Source: Micromonospora inyonensis (lineage in GTDB: Bacteria > Actinomycetota > Actinomycetes > Mycobacteriales > Micromonosporaceae). From it: a DNA stretch of 64,000 nucleotides. The notes under the pieces are model-generated. The model saw only the letters and a list, made by a program, of their open reading frames with translations, searched no databases and was not told the origin of the DNA. Below are positions 18,925 to 29,367 of this stretch, piece by piece (within the stretch, counting starts at the first letter, position 1; each line of letters begins with the position of its first letter). The translations under genes were made by a program, and so were the position numbers. The stretch covers positions 806,001-870,000 of the forward strand of contig NZ_FMHU01000002.1 in the NCBI RefSeq assembly GCF_900091415.1, in the 5' to 3' direction.

Positions 18925-19214
18925 GTCCCACCGACGAGCCGATGTGGTCGGCCGGGCTGGCGTCGACCGGTCCGCCCGAAGCGTATCCTGCGCCCAGCCT
19001 TTCGGTTTCGCAGTGCACGGCCATCGTGGTGGAGGCTCCGAGGACCATGCCGAGGTGCACGGTCTGCCCGTTGGTGGCGGTGATCGTCAAGCCGACTGGT
19101 TCCGTCCGCCGCCCTCGCTGAACCGGTGACGCTCTTTACCCACGGGCAGGCCTGCGGCGCAGGGTTGGGGCTGTGTCGCAAGCGTGTGTGCACAGGCTCG
19201 ACGGTGAGCTGTTG
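18925..19214. other. Gene-poor stretch upstream of TROVE remnant
   Basis: No supported gene. On the minus strand a frame is open from 19135 to a TGA at 18914-18916, overlapping the TROVE ATG. It would encode residues such as NGQTVHLGMVLGASTTM from ATG 19048 or GTG 19060, but has no ribosome site and no family I recognise. No Y-RNA-like structure was recognised by eye. Confidence 0.3.
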
Positions 19215-19798
19215 CTATTCGGCAGAGGTGGCTTCTCGCTCAGGGTTGACCTCATAGGTGGTGCGCCAGTGCCATCGCGCGCTGTGTGGCTCGTCGCATG
19301 GGCATTCGCCGTTGAAGAGACCTTCAATCCGGATGTCGGGGAAAATCCTATGTATGGTGATTTCTCTGGATTCTCCTGATTTGATGGTGCCTCGGGTTGC
19401 GAGTCGTGCGCTGGGCGCTTGATGGTCGTTGGCGATGTCGTAGTCGTACGGCTGACTGCCTTCGTTGGTGAGCTCGAGCAGCAACGTGGACCGGCTGCCA
19501 CGACTGTGGCGTAGCTCGACTTGGCGGAGCTTGAGGTCCTTGAGAGCGCCTTCTCTGTGTTGCCGGCGGGCTTCCATCCTTCTCATCGTGCGGGCCTCAG
19601 CGACGGAGGCGTCCGCTGCCCCTTCGCCTCTGCGGCGATGTTCGCCTGCCTTTCGGCGGCGTCTGCGGAACGGCGTGCCTCTTCCTTGGCCGCTGCTGCG
19701 ATTCTTGACTACCGGCCACCGTAGATGATCGCCACGATCACGGCGGCGATGGATGTGAGAAGCGCGAGGGCGGCGACGATGACGGCAGCGGTCGGCAT
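19215..19798 (-). pseudogene. Membrane-anchored coiled-coil protein, broken by stop and frameshift
   Basis: Reading from ATG 19798, a single hydrophobic anchor (MPTAAVIVAALALL, then SIAAVIVAIIYGG) ends at an in-frame TAG (19709-19711). The same frame then continues as an Ala/Glu-rich helix (AAAKEEARRSADAAERQANI). One missing G in the C4/G4 run at 19619-19622 moves the rest to another frame: EARTMRRMEARRQHREGALK, then VELRHSRGSRSTLLLELTNEG and a Cys-containing C-terminus (GECPCDEP) to 19215. Two independent lesions show real decay or a poor assembly. The beta-rich C-terminal part is not recognised. Base composition here is lower in GC than in the flanks, consistent with acquired DNA. Confidence 0.65.
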
Positions 19799-19856
19799 TG
19801 ATCCAGTTCAAGCTACTCTCCGCTCTTCGGTGGGGTAAGCCAGCATACGGAGACCG

Positions 19857-20090
19857 GTGGGGGCATTACTTTCGCCGCGGTGCCTGTCGGTGGAGTTCTC
19901 GCCACATATTCCGGGTGTCGCGACCGAAGGTGCGGCGACGCAGGTAGGGCGTGGCGACCCGGAGGCGACCGACTACCCCGGACGTCACGTGTACAACGTG
20001 CTCAACGAGCTGGTGGAGACGCACGGGGTGGTGCGATCGGCCGGTGACGGTCAGTATGTGCTGGCTGACAACCGGGAGGTGGCTGCCTGA
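19857..20090 (+). CDS. Small protein with winged-helix-like C-terminus, probably a fragment
   Basis: 77 residues at most. The C-terminal part (YPGRHVYNVLNELVETHG, then VVRSAGDGQYVLAD) looks like the last helix and wing of a winged-helix domain. The N-terminal ~30 residues look non-coding, so the real start may be later, or this is the 3' end of a longer lost gene. Its TGA overlaps the ATG of the next gene (TGATG), so the pair was once an operon. Function unknown. Confidence 0.4.
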   Translation: MGALLSPRCLSVEFSPHIPGVATEGAATQVGRGDPEATDYPGRHVYNVLNELVETHGVVRSAGDGQYVLADNREVAA

Positions 20091-20776
20091 TGACTGATCG
20101 TTCCGCGTCGGCTGTTTCCGGTCAACGGAACTGCGCCCTCTACCGGTTCTGGGTGCGCCACCCCGAAACCGGTGAGCGCGCCCTCGGGTACATCGGGGAG
20201 ACCGGACGGCTGCCGTTCCAGCGGCTGATGGAGCACATCTACCAGCAGCCGTGGGCAGACACCATCCTCGTGTGGGAGGTCGACCCCATCACCTTCCCCC
20301 ACAAGGCTTCCGTGCTGGCCGCCGAGCGCAGGGCCATCGAAACCGAGCTACCGCTGTACAACGTCGACGGGAACCTGGCCAACCCAGGCCGGATCCCACC
20401 CGGCCGGGCAGTCCTCCAACGGCAGGCCCGCGACCCCGGCTGGGTGCAGCCGCAGCGGAACGTACGGGTGCCCCGCCAGCGGGCACCCCGAACCACTGCC
20501 GCACCGCGCCCAGTCCGACGCACCGCACCCCCTTCGCAGCTCACCCGCTGGTGGAGGAAGTACCAGACCGCCATCTCCGCGTGGGCCGCGCTGTGGCTGC
20601 TGCTGTGGGCTGTTCTGTGGTGGCTCGGCCGGAACGCTTGGACCGGCTGGGAAGAACCACGTAACGCCGCGATCCTCGCCTCCATCGCGTGGGCTCTCGC
20701 CCTGTGGGGCCGCCTGGGTGCCGGCAACCGCCGACCATTCCGACGCACCCGTGCCCGGAAGAGGACCCGCCGGTGA
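20090..20776 (+). CDS. GIY-YIG-like domain protein with C-terminal membrane helices
   Basis: 228 residues. The N-terminus resembles a GIY-YIG nuclease fold: ALYRFWVRHP (GIY position), ALGYIGETGRLP (YIG), an Arg/His pair in FQRLMEHIYQQ, and Glu in AIETELPLYNVDGN. A Pro/Arg-rich linker (about 105-150) leads to two hydrophobic segments (AISAWAALWLLLWAVLWWLG and ILASIAWALALWG) and a very basic tail. Actinomycete integrative elements often carry similar orphan proteins, which fits the broken neighbourhood; the role is unknown. The catalytic residues are only partly matched, so nuclease activity is uncertain. ATG 20090 overlaps the upstream stop by one base. Confidence 0.65.
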   Translation: MTDRSASAVSGQRNCALYRFWVRHPETGERALGYIGETGRLPFQRLMEHIYQQPWADTILVWEVDPITFPHKASVLAAERRAIETELPLYNVDGNLANPGRIPPGRAVLQRQARDPGWVQPQRNVRVPRQRAPRTTAAPRPVRRTAPPSQLTRWWRKYQTAISAWAALWLLLWAVLWWLGRNAWTGWEEPRNAAILASIAWALALWGRLGAGNRRPFRRTRARKRTRR

Positions 20777-21189
20777 CGCCCGCTCCCTGGCTGTGGCTCG
20801 TCTGCGACCGCGACAACGTCGACCGATAGGCTGTCAGCATGCGGCCTGAGCAGTGAGAACACCCGCTGACAACCGGGGTGGCCGAGATTCGCACCCGCCA
20901 CCTCTGCCCGTACAAGGCTCTTCTGCGCGGGGAGGTCAGCCGCACTGAGGCGGCGCAGTGGTCAGCGGACCTCGACGCACACCAGGACGACGTCACCACC
21001 AGCCGTGCTGACGCTGCAAACCCGCCACCAGAACCAGCAGGACGATGCCCAGCCCGAACCACCAGCGGGACGCGACCCGGTGGTGGGGGTCATCCTTTCT
21101 TCCAATGGCGCAGAGCGCAGGCGAGTAAGGGGCGGATCGTCTCGGAGCGGTTCGGTTCTCCGAACCGGTGACGTCGGCTGGCCCGCGAT
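20777..21189. other. Gene-poor accessory stretch
   Basis: No supported intact gene. A plus-strand frame from GTG 20878 is open to 21171 but its second half is low-complexity and lacks a recognisable domain. A probable minus-strand mini-gene remnant (20993-21093) is listed separately. Confidence 0.35.
20993..21093 (-). pseudogene. Single-helix mini membrane protein, one-base frameshift
   Basis: ATG 21093 follows GGAAG. If the five-G run at 21085-21089 (plus strand) had one more base, the frame would encode about 33 residues: a His/Arg head, a hydrophobic helix (WWFGLGIVLLVLVAGL) and a short QRQHGWW tail ending at 20993-20995. As it stands the ATG reads into another frame. The hydrophobic helix is the only support, so confidence is low. 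Confidence 0.3.
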
Positions 21190-21459
21190 GTGGGGGTCAA
21201 CGTGGTGGCGAACCTCGTCGCCGCGTCGATCATCTATCTGCTGGCGGTGGCCGGCGGCTACCTCAACGCCAACCGGTGGATCATCATTGCGATCCTGACT
21301 TTCGCCGTCGTCGTGGTAGCAGCCGTCGGAATGACGTACGCCATGACCGTCGCCGGGCGGGGTAACCGCAGGCAGGCGATCGTCGGCGCGGTGCTGCTGT
21401 TTCTGGTGATGGCGGGCGCGAACTGGGTGATCTTCTTCATCCGCATGTGGTCGCGGTGA
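21190..21459 (+). CDS. Small membrane protein with three predicted helices
   Basis: 89 residues from GTG 21190; GTG 21199 or 21202 are also possible. Three hydrophobic stretches are visible: NLVAASIIYLLAVAGGYL, WIIIAILTFAVVVVAAVGM and AIVGAVLLFLVMAGANWVIF, with a basic RGNRRQ loop. No family is recognised; similar small membrane proteins accompany integrative elements and spread genes in actinomycetes. It is one of the few apparently intact ORFs in the 17.6-21.9 kb stretch. Confidence 0.55.
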   Translation: MGVNVVANLVAASIIYLLAVAGGYLNANRWIIIAILTFAVVVVAAVGMTYAMTVAGRGNRRQAIVGAVLLFLVMAGANWVIFFIRMWSR

Positions 21460-21465
21460 GGCGGA

Positions 21466-21675
21466 CTACGGGAGGTCGAACAGGGTGGGCGCGTCCGGGT
21501 CAGGTTCCGAGCGTGGTCGGGGGATGAAGGGTGGGAGTAGGCCGCGCTGCCGGGCGCATTCTTCGCCGTAGCCGTCGTGGAGCCGCCGGGTGGGTACGGG
21601 CCGGCGGCAGCATCGGCAGCGTGGCGGTGGTGGCTCGGGTAGCTGTAGCAGCGGTTCCGGGGTTGTGTGGTTCAT
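21466..21675 (-). CDS. Small Cys-rich zinc-ribbon-like protein (DUF6011-like)
   Basis: 69 residues. The core CRCCRRPVPTRRLHDGYGEE followed by CARQRGL has the CxxC...GxxC arrangement of DUF6011-type mini proteins, common on actinomycete phages and integrative elements. The tail is Pro/Asp-rich (FDLP end). The start is ATG 21675, since AAAGG lies 7 nt upstream; the ATG at 21690 lacks a ribosome site. It is immediately downstream of another broken gene (21695-21868) on the same strand. Confidence 0.6.
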   Translation of the reverse strand: MNHTTPEPLLQLPEPPPPRCRCCRRPVPTRRLHDGYGEECARQRGLLPPFIPRPRSEPDPDAPTLFDLP

Positions 21676-21694
21676 CGGCTGGCCTTTCATTCTG

Positions 21695-21868
21695 CTAGCA
21701 CTCTGGCTGCTGAGGTGCTGGCGTGCCGAACGGGTCGTCGCCGATGAGGAGCGGTAGGTCGTAGATGGACAGGTCGGGGCGTGTCCGTGCGTAGCGGACG
21801 TGGTGCCCTCAGCGGCCGTGCTCGTAGGCGGTGTCCACCTCACCGTCGGACCACAACCGTCGGTTCAA
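21695..21868 (-). pseudogene. Remnant of an accessory gene with in-frame TGA
   Basis: The minus-strand frame reads RLWSDGEVDTAYEHGR, a TGA (21809-21811), then in the same frame GHHVRYARTRPDLSIYDLPL plus LIGDDPFGTPAPQQPEC to TAG at 21695-21697. The sequence on both sides of the TGA has coding-like composition, consistent with a CGA to TGA change. The N-terminus is not defined (TTG 21868 is a guess). It is immediately upstream of the zinc-ribbon-like gene on the same strand. No family recognised. Confidence 0.4.
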
Positions 21869-21999
21869 CCTGGGTGTAGCGCAGGGGTTCGGAGCGGTCC
21901 CACTGACCGGTCCAGGCGGCCGGTAGTGGCTGCGTGCGAACGCGAAAGGCCCGGATCCGACGACGGTCGGCCCCGAGCCTCCTGGCCACGAACGGTGAC

Positions 22000-22653
22000 C
22001 TACCAGCCGCGGGCCCGCCACTGCGGCACCGCCGGGCGCTCCGCGCCGAGCGTGGAGTCCTTGCCGTGGCCGGGGTAGAACCAGGTCTCGTCGGGCAGCC
22101 GGTCGAACAGCTTGTGCTCGACGTCGTCGATCAGCGAGGCGAACCGCTCCGGGTCCTTGTCGGTGTTGCCGACCCCGCCCGGGAACAACGAGTCGCCGGT
22201 GAACAGGTGGGGGATGCCGGCCGGGTCCCGGTAGAGCAGGGCGATCGAGCCGGGGGTGTGCCCCACGATGTGGATCACCTCCAGCGCGCAGTCGCCGACC
22301 GGCACGGTGTCGCCCTCGGTCAGCGCCTCCGACTTGATCGGCAGCCCCTCGGCGTCGTCCGCGTGCACCAGGGACCGGGCGCCGGTGGCCGCGACCACCT
22401 CCTCCAGGGCGACCCAGTGGTCCATGTGCCGGTGGGTGGTGACCACGGCGGTCAGGCCGGCGTCGCCGACCAGGTCGAGCAGGCGGGGTGCCTCGTTGGC
22501 CGCGTCGACGAGCACCTGGTCACCGGTGGCCCGGCAGCGCAGCAGGTAGGCGTTGTTGTCCATCGGGCCCACCGACAGCTTGGTGATGGTGAGCCGGTCG
22601 AGTTCGCGTACGGCCGGCGGGCCGCCGGGGGTGACGTCTCCGCGGTAGGTCAT
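22000..22653 (-). CDS. MBL-fold metallo-hydrolase (glyoxalase II-like)
   Basis: 217 residues. The metal site is THRHMDHW (HxHxDH), with later ligands in IVGHTPGSIALL, FTGDSLFPGGVGN and the C-terminal His in FYPGHGKDST. This matches the hydroxyacylglutathione-hydrolase-like branch of the beta-lactamase fold, which cleaves thioesters; in a mycothiol organism a mycothiol thioester could be the substrate, but that is inference. The start is ATG 22653; longer frames would run into the upstream enzyme gene. Its start lies 7 bp after the stop of the mycothiol-dependent enzyme gene, so the two are an operon, which fits a thiol-linked role. Confidence 0.87.
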   Translation of the reverse strand: MTYRGDVTPGGPPAVRELDRLTITKLSVGPMDNNAYLLRCRATGDQVLVDAANEAPRLLDLVGDAGLTAVVTTHRHMDHWVALEEVVAATGARSLVHADDAEGLPIKSEALTEGDTVPVGDCALEVIHIVGHTPGSIALLYRDPAGIPHLFTGDSLFPGGVGNTDKDPERFASLIDDVEHKLFDRLPDETWFYPGHGKDSTLGAERPAVPQWRARGW

Positions 22654-22660
22654 CGGGGTT

Positions 22661-23374
22661 CTACATCCATTCGGGTGGGAGCGGGAGAGGGCCGTCGGGA
22701 TCGACGGTGAGTGTCCGGCCGTCGGCGCGACCGGTGAGCCAGGCGGCCAGTTCGGGAGCGGGACCGGTGATCGTGGGGGCGTCCTCCGGGACGCCGACGA
22801 CGAGCCGGTGCCGGGCACCGTCGAACCGCAGCACCATGGCCGGGGCGTCGGTCCGGTCGGCCAGGCCGGCCGTCACCTCGTGCAGCAGCCGGTGGGCGAA
22901 CGCCTCCGACCAGTTGGCTGGCCGGTAGCCGGCGGCGAGGTCGACGTGGTGCACCTCGATCTCCCGCAGCCGGCCCCAGACGAGCGTGGCCGCCGGTAGC
23001 GGGCCGCGTCGCCCCTGGACGCTGGCGGCCCACGCCTCGACCGGCATGGCGGCGACCGCCTCGGCGAACCGTTCGGTGCACCGGCGCAGGTCGTCCAGGT
23101 GGGCCTCGGGCGGTCGGGTCGCGCCGGCGGTGATGTCCGCCTCGCGGGCGGCGTCGCTGGCGTACATCGGGACGTGCTCGCCGGTGCGGGCGGCGGTGAG
23201 GAGGTTGACCAGCCCGTCGGCGTTGCGGGCCAGGTGGGCCAGGACGTGTCCCCGTGTCCAGCCGGGCAGCAGCGACGCGTCGGCCAGGCCGGCGGCGTCG
23301 AAGCGGGCGGCGGTGCGGAGCAGGCGGTCCGTGGCGGCGTCCACCTCGCTCATGAGCAGAAGCGGATCGGTCAC
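22661..23374 (-). CDS. Maleylpyruvate isomerase family mycothiol-dependent enzyme
   Basis: 237 residues. The N-terminal DinB-like four-helix domain carries the metal-binding His in GWTRGHVLAHLARNADGL, and the conserved EVHHVDLAAGY motif follows at about residue 145. These proteins use mycothiol, the actinobacterial thiol, as cofactor for isomerase or transferase reactions. The C-terminal ~70 residues are an MDMPI_C-like domain. The start is GTG 23374: a TAGGGT box lies exactly 7 nt upstream. It precedes the metallo-hydrolase gene by 7 bp. Confidence 0.87.
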   Translation of the reverse strand: MTDPLLLMSEVDAATDRLLRTAARFDAAGLADASLLPGWTRGHVLAHLARNADGLVNLLTAARTGEHVPMYASDAAREADITAGATRPPEAHLDDLRRCTERFAEAVAAMPVEAWAASVQGRRGPLPAATLVWGRLREIEVHHVDLAAGYRPANWSEAFAHRLLHEVTAGLADRTDAPAMVLRFDGARHRLVVGVPEDAPTITGPAPELAAWLTGRADGRTLTVDPDGPLPLPPEWM

Positions 23375-23381
23375 GTGGCCG

Positions 23382-23387
23382 ACCCTA
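23382..23387 (-). promoter_or_regulatory. -10 element (TAGGGT) of mycothiol-dependent enzyme gene
   Basis: TAGGGT on the minus strand, 7 nt, then GTG 23374; leaderless arrangement driving the two-gene operon. Confidence 0.5.
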
Positions 23388-23541
23388 TCCCCACCCGGTG
23401 CCGGCGTGCGGTGGAAATCGGTTTCGGCGTGTCGGCGTGCCACCTACCGTCGACGTCGACGCAGGCGACGGTTCGCCACGGGGTGTCGTTTCCACTGGCC
23501 GGGTGCCCGCCGACCACTCGTTCGCAACCGATGGGGATGCC

Positions 23542-24588
23542 ATGACGATCGATCTCACCGCCCTCGGCTGGGATGCCGCCCGCGCGGCGGCCACCCGGCG
23601 TGGGCAGCGTTCCGGCCGGGTGGCCCGGGTCGACCGGGGGGTTTGCACGGTGCTCTGCGCCGAGGGGCCGGTCCGGGCGAGTCTGGGCGGTGCGGTCCTG
23701 GCCGCCGCGGCACGTGACCTGACCAACCTGCCGTGTGCCGGGGACTGGGTGCTGCTGGGCACCTGGCCGGACGGGCCGGTGACCGTGGAGAAGGTGCTGC
23801 CCCGCCGGACGGCGCTCGTCCGGCGTACCGCCGGCCGGGACGCCAGCGGGCAGGTGCTGGCGGCGAACCTGGACGCGGTCGCCGTGGTCGAGCCGGTGCA
23901 CCCCGCGCCGGACGTCGCCCGCCTGGAACGGCTGCTCTCCCTGGTGCACGCCTCCGGGGCCCGGCCGCTGGTCGTGCTCAGCAAGGCAGACCTGGCGCCG
24001 GACGCGGCGGCGGTGGCCCGCCAGCTCGCCGAGGTCGCGCCGGGCGTGCCGGTGCTGCCGGTCAGCGCGGAGCGCGGGGCGGGGCTGGACCCGCTGCGCG
24101 GCGAGGTCGCCCCGGGCCGGACGCTCGGGCTGCTGGGGATCTCCGGCGCGGGCAAGTCGAGCCTGGTCAACGCGCTGGCCGGGGCGGTGGTGATGCCGAC
24201 CCAGGCGATCCGGCGGGTCGACGGCAAGGGGCGGCACACCACCACCTGGCGGGCGCTGGTGCCCATCCCCGGCGGCGGCGCGGTCCTGGACACCCCGGGC
24301 GTACGGGCGGTCGGCCTGTTGGATGGTGTCGACGGCCTGGACCGGGCGTTCGCCGACGTCACGGCGCTCGCGTCGACGTGCCGCTTCGCCGACTGCGGGC
24401 ACGCTGTCGAGCCGGGGTGCGCGGTCCGGGCGGCGCTGGAGACCGGCGAGTTGACCGCCCGGCGCTGGGAGAGCTGGCGCAAGCTCCAGCGGGAGCTGGC
24501 GGTCGAGAGCCGGCGGCGGGAGGCCCGGCTGGCCGCCGACCGGCGGGGTGGCTGGCGACGTGGGCGACGGCACACCGCCCGGCCCTGA
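23542..24588 (+). CDS. rsgA: Ribosome small subunit-dependent GTPase A
   Basis: 348 residues. The GTPase is circularly permuted as in RsgA: an OB-fold first, then G4 (VLSKADL, 146-151) before G1 (GISGAGKSSLVN, 199-210) and G3 (LDTPGVR). The C-terminal zinc site is CRFADCGHAVEPGCAV. RsgA checks late 30S ribosome assembly. The start ATG 23542 follows GGGGATGCC; longer readings add no conserved sequence. A G4-like AxxPQ variation is absent. It stands alone, without an operon partner. Confidence 0.9.
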   Translation: MTIDLTALGWDAARAAATRRGQRSGRVARVDRGVCTVLCAEGPVRASLGGAVLAAAARDLTNLPCAGDWVLLGTWPDGPVTVEKVLPRRTALVRRTAGRDASGQVLAANLDAVAVVEPVHPAPDVARLERLLSLVHASGARPLVVLSKADLAPDAAAVARQLAEVAPGVPVLPVSAERGAGLDPLRGEVAPGRTLGLLGISGAGKSSLVNALAGAVVMPTQAIRRVDGKGRHTTTWRALVPIPGGGAVLDTPGVRAVGLLDGVDGLDRAFADVTALASTCRFADCGHAVEPGCAVRAALETGELTARRWESWRKLQRELAVESRRREARLAADRRGGWRRGRRHTARP

Positions 24589-24641
24589 CCCCGCCCCGGC
24601 GGCCCGGCCCTCGTCGGGGCGGGTGGTTGGTCCGGCGTGGG

Positions 24642-24663
24642 CGATGCCATCATGATGGCATCG
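24642..24663. promoter_or_regulatory. 22-bp perfect palindrome upstream of protease gene
   Basis: Half-site CGATGCCATCA (24642-24652) is followed directly by its exact reverse complement (24653-24663). A second inverted pair, CGACGAC and GTCGTCG, follows at about 24662-24684. They lie 44 bp before the protease start, so an operator or RNA hairpin is plausible. The gap contains no gene. Confidence 0.45.
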
Positions 24664-24706
24664 ACGACTGTCGGGATGTCGTCGCTTCCTCGCGAGGCGG
24701 AGTCGT

Positions 24707-25555
24707 ATGCGCGCACGATGGCGGGGAGCGTTCGTCGCGGGGCTGGTGCTCACCCTGGTCGCGGGTCCGGGCACCGCGCGGGCCGAACCGGAGAAACGCG
24801 TCCACAACGCGATGCAGATCATCTTCAGCCCGTCGTACCCGGACTCGTTCTGCACGATCGGCGCGGTGGGTACGGACGACTACGGGCGGAAGATCGCCAT
24901 CTCGGCGGGGCACTGCCTGCGCGACCCGCAGTACGCCGACCGGGAGATCCACGAGAACGTCGCCCCCGTCTACCACCGGCAGGACGTCGCGTTCGGCCCG
25001 ATCGGGTACGTGCGGTACTTCAAGGATCCCGAGGGGTCGATGACCGGCCACCTGACCAGGGACTACATGATCATCGAACTCGTTGCCGGGGTGACGCCGT
25101 CGGCGCAGGGGCCCCACCTCCGGCAGGCCGGTGAACTGGAGGTGCCCGGCGGCACTCCCAGCCCGAACGCCCTGAGCCCCGCGCCGGACAACGAGCGGCT
25201 GCTCGGCGTCGCGTGGTTCAACACCAACGAACTCGTCGTGTCCGGCCAGCTCGGTGTCTGGTACGGGCGGGTCACGAACAACACCGACGGCGTCTACCAG
25301 TGCTGGGCCAAGCACCGGGCGGGCGACTCGGGTGGCCCGGCGATCTGGCACGTGCCGGGCAGCGACTACCCGTCCGAGGGCAACGGTTTCCAGGCCGAGG
25401 GGCCGTGGGCCGGGATCACCAAGGGGATCATCCTGGGTGTTCCGCAGTTCGTCTACACCAGTTCGGCGAACATCCTCGCCGACCTCCGCGCCCGGGACGC
25501 CGCCGATCCCGGAGACGTCTACGGTGCCGGCTTCGAGGTGACCGACAACCTGTAG
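24707..25555 (+). CDS. Secreted trypsin-like serine protease
   Basis: 282 residues with a clear signal peptide ([19 protein letters not shown], cleavage near ARA-E at residue 26). The catalytic triad is visible: His69 in ISAGHCL, Asp119 in TRDYMIIEL and Ser208 in RAGDSGGPA. It belongs to the chymotrypsin clan (S1). A Pro/Asn-rich stretch around 145-160 is unusual for the small streptomycete proteases. No propeptide or C-terminal binding domain is present. The 22-bp palindrome upstream may control it. Substrate unknown. Confidence 0.9.
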   Translation: MRARWRGAFVAGLVLTLVAGPGTARAEPEKRVHNAMQIIFSPSYPDSFCTIGAVGTDDYGRKIAISAGHCLRDPQYADREIHENVAPVYHRQDVAFGPIGYVRYFKDPEGSMTGHLTRDYMIIELVAGVTPSAQGPHLRQAGELEVPGGTPSPNALSPAPDNERLLGVAWFNTNELVVSGQLGVWYGRVTNNTDGVYQCWAKHRAGDSGGPAIWHVPGSDYPSEGNGFQAEGPWAGITKGIILGVPQFVYTSSANILADLRARDAADPGDVYGAGFEVTDNL

Positions 25556-25736
25556 ACCGGCGGGCGGCCGGGCCGGGCACGGGCCGGATGAGCTGGGGGA
25601 ATGCGTCGGCGCGGGAAAGTGTCGTACCCCGGGGCTAGAGTTGCCGGGGCGCTTTCCCTGCGCCGACCGACCGCTCGGATTGCCGTCAGAGCGGGACAGA
25701 TCACCTCATCTTCCTGAATCCTGGAGTAATCGGACA

Positions 25737-28685
<2,949 letters not shown>

Positions 28686-28800
28686 GGGCGGGCGGGGTGT
28701 CGCCCGGGCGGTGGTTGAACCGTCCGGGACAGTGGTCCGTACTTGCAGGCATGGCCGCGGACCATGGAGGGCGGCACGGAGTGCGAGAGAGAGGTCGGGC

Positions 28801-29283
28801 ATGAGTGACGACAACGGGCTGACCGGGCCGGCCACCCGACGAACCCTGCTCGCCGGGGCCGGCGCGGTCGGCGCGGCGGTCGTCCTGACCGCCTGCGGCG
28901 GTGACGACGAGCCGGCGGGTTCCGGCTCCGCGGCCCCGACCAGCGGTGGTCCGGGCGTGTCGCCCAGCGCCGACGCGGGCGGCGACCGGAGCGCGGCCGA
29001 CGCCATCGTCGGCACCGCCGACGTCCCGGTCGGCGGCGGGGTCATCTTCGCCAGCAAGGGCGTGGTGGTCACCCAGCCCAGCGCCGGGGTGTTCAAGGGG
29101 TTCAGCCCGATCTGCACCCACCAGAAGTGCCCGGTGTCCCGGATCGACGGCGGCACCATCATCTGCACCTGCCACAACAGCAAGTTCTCGATCGAGGACG
29201 GCTCGGTCAAGGGCGGCCCGGCCAAGCAGCCGCTGCCGGCGAAGGAGATCGTCGTCGACGGCGACCAGATCCGCCTGGCCTGA
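28801..29283 (+). CDS. Rieske [2Fe-2S] domain lipoprotein
   Basis: 160 residues. The N-terminus is a Tat-like leader (TRRTLLAGAGAVGAAVVLTA) ending in lipobox LTAC, so the mature protein is probably lipid-anchored. A Ser/Gly/Pro linker leads to the Rieske domain with the cluster ligands CTHQKC and CTCHNSKF, plus the FSIEDGSV loop. Such small Rieske lipoproteins carry electrons on the outer face of the membrane; the partner is unknown and no oxidase gene is adjacent. ATG 28801 is chosen because the earlier in-frame starts fall inside uvrA. Confidence 0.88.
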   Translation: MSDDNGLTGPATRRTLLAGAGAVGAAVVLTACGGDDEPAGSGSAAPTSGGPGVSPSADAGGDRSAADAIVGTADVPVGGGVIFASKGVVVTQPSAGVFKGFSPICTHQKCPVSRIDGGTIICTCHNSKFSIEDGSVKGGPAKQPLPAKEIVVDGDQIRLA

Positions 29284-29367
29284 CGGACACCGGTGCGGCC
29301 GGCACGCGGGACCGTGCCGGCCGCACCGGCCTTCCAAGACGCGGCGTCGGGTGTTCCCGCCACGGTG

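Noticed and set aside
18914..19135. Minus-strand frame overlapping the TROVE start (NGQTVHLGMVLGASTTM region)
   Set aside because: No ribosome site or recognised family; kept only as a note in the gap entry.
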